Of a stretch of DNA of 50,735 nucleotides, positions 41,615 through 49,869 are shown piece after piece. Position numbers and translations under genes: made by a program. This DNA comes from JBFWYO01 sp050186335 (GTDB lineage Bacteria; Pseudomonadota; Alphaproteobacteria; Bin65), in contig JBFWYO010000027.1 of assembly GCA_050186335.1 (NCBI GenBank), positions 1 to 50,735 on the forward strand, in the 5' to 3' direction. Numbering within the stretch: position 1 is the first letter of the stretch; every line of letters starts with the position of its first letter. The notes under the pieces are model-generated. The model did not search any database. It saw only the letters and a program-made list of their open reading frames with translations, and had not been told where the DNA came from.

Positions 41615-41725
41615 TGCGCTGCAAAAAATCAAGCAGGAATAATTACGTCCTGGCTTCAATCGATCTGATATATCTTAGTAACATATTGATTTAAAAAGAT
41701 AAAAAAATATTGTGCGATGCACAAT
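41615..41725. promoter_or_regulatory. Paired TGC-N3-GCA palindromes upstream of the sRNA and Mla operon
   Basis: TGCGCTGCA (41615-41623) falls between the proposed -35 and -10 boxes of the sRNA. ATTGTGC-GAT-GCACAAT (41709-41725) is a second, longer palindrome in AT-rich DNA. Both resemble the TGC/GCA-type sites described for PhaR, the regulator of polyhydroxybutyrate granule genes. The rest of the 451-base gap (41431-41881) holds the sRNA and no gene that I can see; the Mla promoter probably lies between 41690 and 41860. Confidence 0.45.
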
Positions 41726-41881
41726 TAACGCATGGCAGAAATGCTGCGGCTGCGCAGCTCAGGGAATCGAACGGCCGCGGCACTTGGCTTTATTTGAGTG
41801 GGCGGCGAAATATGTTAGGTGGTTAACGCGACGTGGCTGCCCGGCAGGCGCAATCGCACTGACCGACGCAGCGGAGGGGCA

Positions 41882-43024
41882 ATGGGGACAGACGCCGGCT
41901 GGGTTAAGTCGAGCCAGGAACAGAATATTTTGACCGTCGCGCTTGGCGGCACCTGGACCCTCGAACACCTCAAGCGACTATCAAGTGAACTCAACGCGCC
42001 GCTGGCGCGGCCGGAGGCGCGCGCGTCGAAAATCGTGCTGGACCTGGCCCAAGTCACCAAGCTCGATTCGAGCGGCGCCTGGGCGATTTTCGGCGCGGCC
42101 AAGGGGCTGACCGATCGCAAGGTGCCGGTCGATATCGTCAACGCGCAGCCGGCGCAGGCGGCTTTGATCGAGCGCGTGCGCCTGGCCGCGGCGAAACCGA
42201 TCGCCAAGCCGCAACGCCTGCACCCGCTCGTCGCGTTTCTCATGACGATGGGCCGCGCGACGCTGGAATTCGGCAAAAAAGGCAAGGAACTGCTCGGCTT
42301 CCTCGGCCTGACGGTCGTGGCGTTCCTTCGTTCGGTGCGGCATCCCAGCCGAATTCAGTTCAAGGCCGTGGTCGCGCATATGCAGACGACCGGCGTCAAT
42401 GCGTTGCCGATCGTCGGACTGCTGTCGTTTCTGATCGGGGTGGTGCTCGCCTATCAAGGCGCCGTGCAGCTGAAGAAATTCGGCGCCGAAATCTACACGG
42501 TGGACATGCTGGGCGTCGCCATTCTGCGCGAGCTGGGCATTCTGATTACCTCGATCGTGATCGCAGGCCGGTCCGGCAGCGCGTTCACCGCGCAGATCGG
42601 CACCATGAAGGTGAACCAGGAAGTCGATGCGATGCAGACGATCGGCCTGGATCCGATCGACGTTCTGGTCTTGCCGCGCATTATTGCGCTGGTCATAGTC
42701 CTGCCGTTGCTCGGCTTCTATGCCGACATCGTCGGCCTGATCGGCGGCGCGGTCATGTGCATGCTGACGCTCGGCATCTCGCCGACCGCGTTCATCACGC
42801 AATTCAACAGTGCGATCGAACTCCACACGTTCTGGGTCGGCGTCGGCAAGGCGCCGGTGTTCGCCTACTTGATCGCCATGGTCGGCTGCTTCGAAGGGCT
42901 GCAAGTCTCGGGCAGCGCGGAAAGCGTGGGCCGGCGCACGACCATGTCGGTCGTCGAAGGCATTTTCCTCGTTCTCGTCATGGACGGCGTGTTCTCGATC
43001 ATCTTCTCGTATCTCGAGATATAG
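41882..43024 (+). CDS. mlaE: MlaE-family lipid ABC transporter permease with N-terminal STAS domain
   Basis: I start at 41882 (MGTDAGWVKSSQEQNIL), 380 residues, with GGAGG four bases upstream. Residues 1 to about 105 form a STAS domain (VLDLAQVTKLDSSGAWAIFGAAKG), equivalent to a fused MlaB. The rest is the MlaE permease with several membrane helices and the motifs GVVLAYQGAVQLKKFGAEIYTVDMLG, RELGILITSIVIAGRSGSAFTAQIG and EVDAMQTIGLDP. It works with MlaF and MlaD in phospholipid trafficking that keeps the outer membrane asymmetric. The ATPase gene follows after three bases. Confidence 0.93.
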   Translation: MGTDAGWVKSSQEQNILTVALGGTWTLEHLKRLSSELNAPLARPEARASKIVLDLAQVTKLDSSGAWAIFGAAKGLTDRKVPVDIVNAQPAQAALIERVRLAAAKPIAKPQRLHPLVAFLMTMGRATLEFGKKGKELLGFLGLTVVAFLRSVRHPSRIQFKAVVAHMQTTGVNALPIVGLLSFLIGVVLAYQGAVQLKKFGAEIYTVDMLGVAILRELGILITSIVIAGRSGSAFTAQIGTMKVNQEVDAMQTIGLDPIDVLVLPRIIALVIVLPLLGFYADIVGLIGGAVMCMLTLGISPTAFITQFNSAIELHTFWVGVGKAPVFAYLIAMVGCFEGLQVSGSAESVGRRTTMSVVEGIFLVLVMDGVFSIIFSYLEI

Positions 43025-43027
43025 CCG

Positions 43028-43801
43028 ATGGCCGAATCCGTTGCGGACGAGATCGTCATCAGGGTGAAAGGCCTGCACACGCAGTTTGGCGCGCAGGTCA
43101 TTCACGACAATCTCGATCTCGAGGTGCGGCGTGGCGAAGTTCTCGGCGTGGTCGGCGGTTCGGGGACCGGCAAATCGGTGCTCCTGCGTACGATCATCGG
43201 GCTGATTCCGATCCGCAAGGGCGAGATCACCGTGCTCGGGTACGATATCGGGCGCCTGAACGACGCCGACAAGACGCAGCTGCTCAGGCACTGGGGCGTG
43301 CTGTTCCAGGACGGCGCGCTGTTCAGCTCGCTGACCGTTCTGCAGAACATTGCCGCGCCCCTGAAGGAACACACGAAACTGCCGACCGCGGTGATCGACG
43401 AGCTGGCGGGGATCAAGCTGCAGATGGTGGGTCTGCCGCCGGATGCCGCCGGCAAGTATCCGTCCGAACTGTCCGGCGGCATGCGCAAGCGCGCGGGGCT
43501 GGCGCGCGCGCTGGCATTGGACCCGGACATCGTGTTCCTGGACGAGCCGACCGCCGGCCTGGATCCGATCGGCGCGGCGGCGTTCGACCAGCTGATCCGC
43601 GATCTGCAGCAGAGCCTGAGACTGACCGTTTTTCTGGTCACCCACGATCTCGACTCGCTGGTCGCGATCACCGATCGCATCGCCGTGCTGGTGGACAAGC
43701 GCGCGCGGGTCGGTACCATCCAGGAACACATGAAAGACGACCATCCATGGATTCGCGAATATTTCCATGGGCCGCGCGGTCGCGCGGCGATCAAGCAGTG
43801 A
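43028..43801 (+). CDS. mlaF: Mla-type ABC transporter ATP-binding protein MlaF
   Basis: A 257-residue ABC ATPase. Walker A is GGSGTGKS (43-50), the signature is ELSGGMRKRAGLARAL and Walker B DIVFLDEPTAGLDPIG, with the switch in FLVTHDLDSLV. The GGMRKR form of the signature is typical of MlaF. It drives the MlaE permease at the cytosolic face of the inner membrane. It lies three bases after mlaE and eight before the MlaD-type gene. Confidence 0.94.
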   Translation: MAESVADEIVIRVKGLHTQFGAQVIHDNLDLEVRRGEVLGVVGGSGTGKSVLLRTIIGLIPIRKGEITVLGYDIGRLNDADKTQLLRHWGVLFQDGALFSSLTVLQNIAAPLKEHTKLPTAVIDELAGIKLQMVGLPPDAAGKYPSELSGGMRKRAGLARALALDPDIVFLDEPTAGLDPIGAAAFDQLIRDLQQSLRLTVFLVTHDLDSLVAITDRIAVLVDKRARVGTIQEHMKDDHPWIREYFHGPRGRAAIKQ

Positions 43802-43809
43802 GGTAGGCC

Positions 43810-44685
43810 GTGGAGACCAAAGCAAGTTACGTGTCCGTCGGCGTGTTCGTGCTGGCGCTGATCATCGCCGCCGCCGCATTCGTGATCTGGCTGGCTGGGC
43901 CCCAGCGCAGCGATACGCGCAAGGATTTCCGGATCTATTTCTTCGGCACCGTCACCGGGCTGCAGACCGGCTCCGGCGTGCGCTTCCGTGGCATTCCGGT
44001 CGGCGAGGTCGTGCGCGTCCGAATCAGCCCGGACAATCCGGAACTGATCGAGGTACGCATCAAGGTGAACGACGACACGCCGGTTACCGTCGATACGCAC
44101 GCCACGATCGAAGTGCAGGGCATTACCGGCAATCCGTTCATCCAGCTCAAGGGCGCCAAGCTGGGCAGCCCGCTTCTGACGCCGCGCGACGGCAGGGATT
44201 ATGCGGTGATCCAGAGCGAGCCGTCGCAGATCGACAAGCTGTTCGAAGATCTCCCGAAGGCAATCGCCAGCATTCAGCAGCTGGCGCAAAAGGCCGAACT
44301 GCTGCTCAACGACGAAAACCGGGAGAATATCGGCCGCGCCCTGAAATCGACGGCCAACGCGGCCGAGGAGATGGAGCGGCTGAGCAAGGACGTGGGCCCG
44401 AAGATTTCGAGCTTTTTCGAGCGGGCCACGCCGGCAATCGACAAGGTCGACAAGGCCGCCAACTCGATCGAGCTCGCCGGCAATCAGCTCGCCGCCATGG
44501 TGCGCGAGAACCGGCGATCGCTGGCGGACTTCACCGCAACCGGATTATATGATTTCACCACGTTCCTCACCGAGGCGCGCGGGCTTGTTAACGCGCTCAA
44601 TCGCCTGACCCAGAAGATCGAGAGCGATCCCGGGCACTTCCTGTTCGGCAATCCGCAAAAAGGCTATGAAGGCAATCGCAGATGA
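43810..44685 (+). CDS. mlaD: MlaD-family (MCE domain) lipid-binding protein
   Basis: A 291-residue protein starting at a GTG with AGGTAGG just upstream. It has an N-terminal membrane anchor (YVSVGVFVLALIIAAAAFVIW) and one MCE domain (about 40-115; GLQTGSGVRFRGIPVGEVVRVRI; VEVQGITGNPFIQLKG-like), then a long helical tail (about 140-270) that may form the tube or a coiled coil. MCE proteins carry lipid between membranes. The tail is longer than in E. coli MlaD (about 180 residues), as in PqiB/LetB-like alphaproteobacterial members. It overlaps the next gene by four bases. Confidence 0.92.
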   Translation: METKASYVSVGVFVLALIIAAAAFVIWLAGPQRSDTRKDFRIYFFGTVTGLQTGSGVRFRGIPVGEVVRVRISPDNPELIEVRIKVNDDTPVTVDTHATIEVQGITGNPFIQLKGAKLGSPLLTPRDGRDYAVIQSEPSQIDKLFEDLPKAIASIQQLAQKAELLLNDENRENIGRALKSTANAAEEMERLSKDVGPKISSFFERATPAIDKVDKAANSIELAGNQLAAMVRENRRSLADFTATGLYDFTTFLTEARGLVNALNRLTQKIESDPGHFLFGNPQKGYEGNRR

Positions 44686-45344
44686 ATGGTAACTCAATTC
44701 CGCGCCGCTCGTTCATGGCGCTTCTGCTCGGCGGCACCGGTGCGGCGCTGGTCGGGTGCGAATCGGTCCTGCCGGGCGCACAACGCGATGCGCCGAACCT
44801 GTACGAGCTATCGCCCAAAAGCACATTCGACAGCAATTTGCCGCGGTTTACCGGGCAGTTGATCGTGGAAATGCCGGTCGCCGGTGCGGGCCTGGTGACC
44901 AATCGCATCCCGGTCAAGACCTCGGACACCAAGTTCGAATATTTCGCGCGATCCGAATGGATCGATATCGCGCCGAAAATGGTCCAGACTCTGCTGATCG
45001 AATCCTTTGAAAACACCAACAAGATCGTGGCGGTCGGCCGCGAATCCGCCGGCCTGCGGGCGGACTATGTGCTCAAGACCGAACTGCGCGAATTCCAGGT
45101 CGAGACATACGGCACGGGCGGCGCCCGGGTTCGGGTCCGCCTGGCGCTCAAACTGGTCCGTATGCCGGAGCGTGTGATCATCTCGAGCACGTCGTTCGAA
45201 GCGTCCGAAAAGCCGGCCAACACCGAAGTCGCCGCCGCCATCCCGGCGTTCGACGAGGCCCTCGGCAAGGTGCTCAGGCGGACTGTCGAGTGGACGCTGC
45301 GCAACGCCACTGCCGACCAGCGACGGCGGCCGCGCACGTTTTGA
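44682..45344 (+). CDS. ABC-type transport auxiliary lipoprotein (PqiC/DUF330-like)
   Basis: A 220-residue exported lipoprotein. The leader NSIPRRSFMALLLGGTGAALVGC carries a twin-arginine-like RRSF and a lipobox LVGC (C26). The body matches the auxiliary lipoprotein family that partners MCE transporters (APNLYELSPKSTF; LIVEMPVAGAGLVTNRIPV; FARSEWIDIAPKMVQTLLIESFE). It probably sits in the outer membrane and receives or delivers lipid for the MlaEFD system, in place of MlaA/MlaC. It overlaps mlaD by four bases and ends the operon. Confidence 0.88.
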   Translation: MNGNSIPRRSFMALLLGGTGAALVGCESVLPGAQRDAPNLYELSPKSTFDSNLPRFTGQLIVEMPVAGAGLVTNRIPVKTSDTKFEYFARSEWIDIAPKMVQTLLIESFENTNKIVAVGRESAGLRADYVLKTELREFQVETYGTGGARVRVRLALKLVRMPERVIISSTSFEASEKPANTEVAAAIPAFDEALGKVLRRTVEWTLRNATADQRRRPRTF

Positions 45345-45412
45345 TCGCATTGCGATCGAGCGGACCGGTCGGTCGAACGGACCTGTCGATCGAAAGAACG
45401 GGCGTTGAAATG

Positions 45413-45448
45413 GCAGCGGCCCCGCACCATCCGGTCCGGGGCCGCTGC
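45413..45448. terminator. GC-rich hairpin between the Mla operon and rpmE
   Basis: A 12-base-pair stem (45413-45424 with 45437-45448) and a 12-base loop lie in the 142-base convergent gap. On the - strand it is followed by CATTTCAACG, so it is a weak intrinsic terminator for rpmE. It could serve both directions. Confidence 0.5.
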
Positions 45449-45486
45449 TTAACCGAAAAACCGAGGCAAATGCCCGGCGGACGGCG

Positions 45487-45711
45487 CTATTTCTTGAGCG
45501 CGACGCCCTTGAAGCGCTTGTTGAACTTGGCCAGCTGGCCACCCGAATCGAGCAGGCGATGCACGCCGGTCCAGGCCGGATGCGACTTCGGGTCGATATC
45601 CAGACGCAGACGCGCGCCCGGCTCGCCATAGGTCGAGCGGGTCTTGAATTCGGTGCCGTCCGTCATGACCACGGTGATCTCGTGGTACTTGGGATGGATA
45701 TCTTTCTTCAT
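45487..45711 (-). CDS. rpmE: 50S ribosomal protein L31 (bL31)
   Basis: I start at 45711 (MKKDIHPKYHEITVVMTDG), 74 residues, the usual length; a longer open frame upstream to 45795 is not native. The start KKDIHPKYH and the STYGEPGARLRLDIDPKSHPAWTG block are diagnostic. The CxxC zinc motif of the zinc-binding form is missing (no cysteine), so it is a C-minus bL31, as in many alphaproteobacteria. It sits after the OmpA-like gene and shares the strand with it, 114 bases downstream. Confidence 0.96.
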   Translation of the reverse strand: MKKDIHPKYHEITVVMTDGTEFKTRSTYGEPGARLRLDIDPKSHPAWTGVHRLLDSGGQLAKFNKRFKGVALKK

Positions 45712-45825
45712 GGGCGGACTCCTGAAAGCGGCCGGCCTTATAGCCGAGGCGGTGGTTCGTGGCAAGACCGGAAATCGCCGCGGACGCGCCGCCAAGGCCG
45801 CGAAACGCTTGTGTTTTCCACAGGC

Positions 45826-46893
45826 CTAGCGGTCGGTCAGCTTCAGCTCGATACGGCGGTTGCGGCCGTAGGCTTCTTCGGAACGGCCGGTGTCGAGCGG
45901 GTAGTTTTCGCCGAAACCGGCGGCGACCAGGCGCTTGGCCGGAATTCCCTCTTTGATCAGGAACTTGACCACGGAAATGGCGCGCGCCGACGACAGTTCC
46001 CAGTTGCTCTTGAATTCGGCGGTCTGAATCGGGCGCAAATCGGTATGGCCATCGATCCGCAGCACCCAATCGATATCCGTCGGAATCTTGTCCGAGATCT
46101 CGCGCAAGGTTTTCGCCAGTTGGGCCAGCTGGTCCTGTCCCGCCGTCTGCAACTCCGCCGAACCCGCCGGGAACAGGACTTCCGATTGAAACACGAAGCG
46201 GTCGCCGACGATGCGCACGTCGCCCCGCCCGCCCAGGATCTGCCGCAACTGGCCGAAAAATTCGGAGCGATAGCGCTGCAATTCGTTGACGCGCGCGGCC
46301 AGTGCCACGTTGAGCCGGCCGCCGAGATCCTTGATCTGGACGTCCTTGTCCTTGATCTTGGCCTCGGACGCCTCGAGCGCCTCCTGCACGGCCGCCATCT
46401 GCCGGCGGAGTTCGGCGATCTGCTGGTTGAGCAGCGCCAATTGCGATTGCTGCTCGGTCGATAGTTTTTTCTCGGCGTCCAGATCGGCCTGGGTGCCGGT
46501 CACCCGGCTGCTCAGCCCCCTGTTCTCTTCCTGCAGCTTGCTGCGTTCGTCGACCAGCTTGCCGCGCTCTTCGACCAGCCTGTTGCGATCTTCGATCAGC
46601 CGATTGCGCGCCTCGATGGTCGCGCGCAGCTCGACGTTCAGGTCGGCGGCGGACCTGCGCTGCTCGTCGCCGCGCCTGGTTTCGAGACTCAGTTGGTCGG
46701 CCAACTCGGCGATGCGCCGATTGAGGCTGGAGATCATGGTGTCGCGACTGGACAGCGCGCTCGACTGGAAATACTGCGCCGCCATGAAGATCATCAGCAC
46801 GAACAGCAGGATGATCAGCAGGCTCGACAGCGCGTCGACGAATCCGGGCCAGATCTCGATCGATTGACGGGATTTGCGGGAACGGCCGGCCAT
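45826..46893 (-). CDS. MotB/OmpA-like inner-membrane protein with coiled coil
   Basis: A 355-residue protein with one N-terminal membrane helix (PGFVDALSSLLIILLFVLMIF) that carries D20, the position of the ion-conducting Asp in MotB. A long coiled coil (about 45-200; many heptads of Arg, Leu, Glu, such as RNRLIEDRNRLVEERGKL) follows, then a C-terminal OmpA-type peptidoglycan-binding domain (LRIDGHTDLRPI; NWELSSARAISVVKFL; RLVAAGFGENYPLDTG; NRRIELKL). It pairs with the MotA-like gene seven bases upstream. The pair is a non-flagellar stator-like complex conserved beside rpmE/suhB in this class. Function unknown. Confidence 0.88.
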   Translation of the reverse strand: MAGRSRKSRQSIEIWPGFVDALSSLLIILLFVLMIFMAAQYFQSSALSSRDTMISSLNRRIAELADQLSLETRRGDEQRRSAADLNVELRATIEARNRLIEDRNRLVEERGKLVDERSKLQEENRGLSSRVTGTQADLDAEKKLSTEQQSQLALLNQQIAELRRQMAAVQEALEASEAKIKDKDVQIKDLGGRLNVALAARVNELQRYRSEFFGQLRQILGGRGDVRIVGDRFVFQSEVLFPAGSAELQTAGQDQLAQLAKTLREISDKIPTDIDWVLRIDGHTDLRPIQTAEFKSNWELSSARAISVVKFLIKEGIPAKRLVAAGFGENYPLDTGRSEEAYGRNRRIELKLTDR

Positions 46894-46900
46894 GGCGTGA

Positions 46901-48124
46901 TCAATCCAGCTTTACGGTACGCTTGCGGTCTTCCGGATCGGGCTGGCCGGTTGGGTTTTCCGACATCAACTTGGCCAGCGTGCGCGTCAGGATGCGGAAT
47001 TCATTGCGCAGGTCGCGCATCATGTCCTGGCGCGAGGCGTAGCTTTCTTCGGCCAGGCGCTTGAGCACCGGCTTCAGGTCCGGCTGGGCGGCGGCGACCG
47101 CATTGGCGATTCCGCGCAGCTCGATCTGCAGTTCCTTGATGATTTCGCGCCGCGATTCGGCGTTGGAATCGGCGGAACGCGACAGCGCCGGCTGCAGGTC
47201 GATCATGGTCTGCGCCATTTTCGCCATCAGCCCCTGCTCGGTGCGCATCTGCTCGGTCAGCATGGTCAAGCGCTCGGATAGCGTGTTCAGTGATTGGCTC
47301 GTGGTATCGCGCACCTGCTCGTTGCGTTGCAGGGTTTGGCGCATGTCGTCCATCGTCTCGGCGGTGTGCTCGAGCAGCGCCTGCAGGTAGGCCGAGACGG
47401 ACTCGGCGTCGTTGCCCTCGACGTTGCTCGGCAACACTGACAGCCGCGTGATACCGGACATCCAGTCTTCCAGATCGGTGTAGAACCGGTTCTGCGCCAT
47501 GCCGGCCTGCAGGTCCAGGAAGCCGAGGATCAGCGAACCGCCGAGGCCGAACAAGGACGAGCTGAACGACGTGCCGGCGCCCGACAGGGAGTCCAGCAGA
47601 CCGGCCTTGAACTTTTCGAACACTTTGGCCGGATCGCCGCCGGATTCGACGAACAGGCTTTCGATCACCTTGACGATGGCGTGGATGGTCTCCAGCAGGC
47701 CCCAGAACGTGCCCAGGAGGCCAAGGAAGATCAGCAGGCCGACCATGTAGCGGGAAATCTCCCGCCCTTCTTCCAGCCGCACCCCGATGCTGTCCAGGAT
47801 GGTGCGCATCGAATTGGCGGTCAGCCGCAATCTTCCCTGCTTGTCGGAAATCATCTGCGACATCGGCCCGAGCAGGCGCGGCGAACTTTCTGTGATGTCG
47901 CGGTTCTTGCGGAAGCGTTCGACCCAGTTGACCTCGGGCCACAGCATGAGCGCTTGGCGCAGCGAGTACAGGATACCGATCGCCATGACGCCCAGGATCA
48001 GGCTGTTGAGCACCGGATTGATGAAGAACGCGTTGATCAGCTGGTCGCGCAACAGGTACAGGCATGCCGCCACGAGGACGAGGAACGCCAGCATGCGAAA
48101 AACATAGCGCAAGGGGCGTGTCAC
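46901..48124 (-). CDS. MotA/TolQ/ExbB-like proton channel family protein
   Basis: A 407-residue protein starting at a GTG. Four membrane segments are visible (about 10-28, 36-56, 127-148 and 190-212). The last two carry the MotA/ExbB core GLLIFLGLLGTFWGLLETI and SSSLFGLGGSLILGFLDLQAG. The C-terminal third is a cytosolic coiled coil (TSQSLNTLSERLTMLTEQMRT; RREIIKELQIELRGIAN) unlike flagellar MotA. With the OmpA-like partner it should form an ion-driven stator-like complex in the envelope. Weak hairpin GGCCT/AGGCC (48244-48257) lies in the 221-base gap before suhB, where I see no gene. Confidence 0.88.
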   Translation of the reverse strand: MTRPLRYVFRMLAFLVLVAACLYLLRDQLINAFFINPVLNSLILGVMAIGILYSLRQALMLWPEVNWVERFRKNRDITESSPRLLGPMSQMISDKQGRLRLTANSMRTILDSIGVRLEEGREISRYMVGLLIFLGLLGTFWGLLETIHAIVKVIESLFVESGGDPAKVFEKFKAGLLDSLSGAGTSFSSSLFGLGGSLILGFLDLQAGMAQNRFYTDLEDWMSGITRLSVLPSNVEGNDAESVSAYLQALLEHTAETMDDMRQTLQRNEQVRDTTSQSLNTLSERLTMLTEQMRTEQGLMAKMAQTMIDLQPALSRSADSNAESRREIIKELQIELRGIANAVAAAQPDLKPVLKRLAEESYASRQDMMRDLRNEFRILTRTLAKLMSENPTGQPDPEDRKRTVKLD

Positions 48125-48345
48125 GTGCGGTGCCTCGTCGGCTGAGGGAAAGTGGGCGCGGACCCGGCTGCGGAGCGCAACCGGGTATTCATGTTACGTC
48201 TCGACCTTATCGCAGGTTCGCGCCCAGCGACAATCATTCGAAAGGCCTCCAGAGGCCGGATTTGCCATGCGAAATCCACCCTTTACACGAAACCGTGGCG
48301 GGATTTTATGGCCGAAAAACGACCGAACCGAACGGCACTCGCGAT

Positions 48346-49152
48346 TCAGTACGCCGCAAGGGCGTTGCGCAGCAGATTCCCGAAGGGTTCAAATAGCCGC
48401 GCGTTGCTGGCCAGGATCGAACCGCTACCCAGCATCCCGCTGCCGCCCTCGACCTCGGAGACCATGCCGCCGGCTTCGCGCACCAGCAGCAAGCCGGCCG
48501 CCACGTCCCACGGCGACAGGCCGAACTCCCAGAACGCATCGAAGCGGCCGGCCGCGACCCAGGCCAGATCGAGCGCCGCCGACCCGAAGCGCCGGATCCC
48601 GGCGACCTCCGGAATGATCGCGTGCAACGTTTTCAGATATTCGGGGTGGCGCTGGCTGCCCTTGAACGGCAGGCCGGTGGCGATCAGCGAATCGGCCAGA
48701 TGCTCGCGCGACGAGACGCGCAGGCGGCGGTTGTTGAGCCAGGCGCCGCCGCCCTTCTCGCTCCAGAACAACTCGTCGTTGATCGGCTGATAGATGATAC
48801 CGGCGACGATCTCGCCGGCCTGCTCGTGCGCGATCGAGATCGCGAACTGCGGTACGCCGTGGAGGAAATTGGTCGTGCCGTCGAGCGGGTCGACGATCCA
48901 GCGATTGTCCTTGTCCTCGCCGATGATGGCGCCGGCCTCTTCCATGAGCCAGCCGAACTTGGGCCGCGCGCGGGACAGTTCGTAGCGCACCGTCTCCTCG
49001 CAACGCAGATCGGCGGCCGAAACGAAATCCGCCGGGCCCTTGCGCGAAACCTGGAGCTGCTCGACCTCGCCGAAATCGCGCACCAAGGCGCGCGCCGCCT
49101 TGCGCGCGGCGCCCTCCATGACGTTGACGATGGCTGGTTTGACTGTCGCCAA
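48346..49152 (-). CDS. suhB: Inositol monophosphatase family protein (SuhB-like)
   Basis: A 268-residue member of the Li-sensitive phosphatase family, starting at a TTG (49152) with AAGGA about ten bases upstream. Metal-binding motifs are WLMEEAG (E71/E72), WIVDPLDGTTNFLHG (D88, D91) and the C-terminal WDVAAGLLLVREAGG. It hydrolyses inositol-1-phosphate or similar sugar phosphates; SuhB proteins also act as transcription antitermination factors. It follows efp by six bases on the same strand. An ATG 11 codons further in is an alternative start. Confidence 0.93.
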   Translation of the reverse strand: MATVKPAIVNVMEGAARKAARALVRDFGEVEQLQVSRKGPADFVSAADLRCEETVRYELSRARPKFGWLMEEAGAIIGEDKDNRWIVDPLDGTTNFLHGVPQFAISIAHEQAGEIVAGIIYQPINDELFWSEKGGGAWLNNRRLRVSSREHLADSLIATGLPFKGSQRHPEYLKTLHAIIPEVAGIRRFGSAALDLAWVAAGRFDAFWEFGLSPWDVAAGLLLVREAGGMVSEVEGGSGMLGSGSILASNARLFEPFGNLLRNALAAY

Positions 49153-49158
49153 CGCGGC

Positions 49159-49725
49159 TCAGTCCTTCGCGCGTTCGACGTAGGTGCCTTCTTGCGTATT
49201 CACGACCACGCGCGTACCGGCTTCGATGTGCGGCGGCACCAGGATGCGCACGCCGTTCTCCAGAATGGCCGGCTTGTATGACGACGAGGCGGTCTGGCCG
49301 CGCACCACGGCGTCCGCTTCGGTGATCGTCATAATCACGGACTGGGGAATGTCGACCGACAGGAACTCGCCCTCGTAGGAACGCAAGGTGCAGATCATGC
49401 CTTCCTGCAGGAACACGGCCGGATCGCCGATGACGTCCTTGCGCACCTGCACCTGCTCGTAGGTTTCCGGTTCCATGAACGTGTACAGATCGCCCTCGGC
49501 ATAGAGGAACTGGTAGTCCTTTTCCTCGAGGCTGACGCGCTCGACCGGCTCGACCGAGCGGAAGCGCGTGACCAGTTTGTTGTCCGAGCGCACGTCGCGC
49601 AGTTCGACCTGCATGAACGCACCGCCCTTGCCGGGCTGGATCATCTGGGTCTTCACCGCGCGCCAGATCTTGCCTTCGTGCTCGATCACGTAGCCGGAGC
49701 GAATGTCGTTGCCGAGAATCTTCAT
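49159..49725 (-). CDS. efp: Elongation factor P
   Basis: I start at 49725 (MKILGNDIRSGYVIEHEGK), giving 188 residues, the standard EF-P length. K33 in QPGKGGAF is the conserved tip lysine that receives beta-lysyl or similar modification. The three beta-barrel domains are all present, ending in NTQEGTYVERAKD. EF-P relieves ribosome stalling at proline runs. It is upstream of suhB in a two-gene unit; the longer open frame toward 49794 is not native. Confidence 0.97.
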   Translation of the reverse strand: MKILGNDIRSGYVIEHEGKIWRAVKTQMIQPGKGGAFMQVELRDVRSDNKLVTRFRSVEPVERVSLEEKDYQFLYAEGDLYTFMEPETYEQVQVRKDVIGDPAVFLQEGMICTLRSYEGEFLSVDIPQSVIMTITEADAVVRGQTASSSYKPAILENGVRILVPPHIEAGTRVVVNTQEGTYVERAKD

Positions 49726-49869
49726 CGTTGGAACCGCGTGCGATAAGGTTGTTGTGGGTCTGCCGGGTGCCGTAAGGCGGGCGGAACCTATCACCCGCCC
49801 CAGCCGCGCGCAACCGGCCGAATCCGAGCGAATCCGGCCGCTTCTGCCGCCTCGGGACGCACCGCCGGC

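Noticed and set aside
41384..41659. 91-codon - strand frame in the gap before the Mla operon
   Set aside because: It runs through the intrinsic terminator and the sRNA core and has no ribosome site or domain; the sRNA explains the region better.
45826..48124. Zorya-type anti-phage system (ZorA/ZorB)
   Set aside because: The MotA-like and OmpA-like pair resembles ZorAB, but no ZorC, ZorD or ZorE helicase/nuclease gene is nearby and the flanks are rpmE, suhB and efp. A conserved housekeeping pair is more likely.
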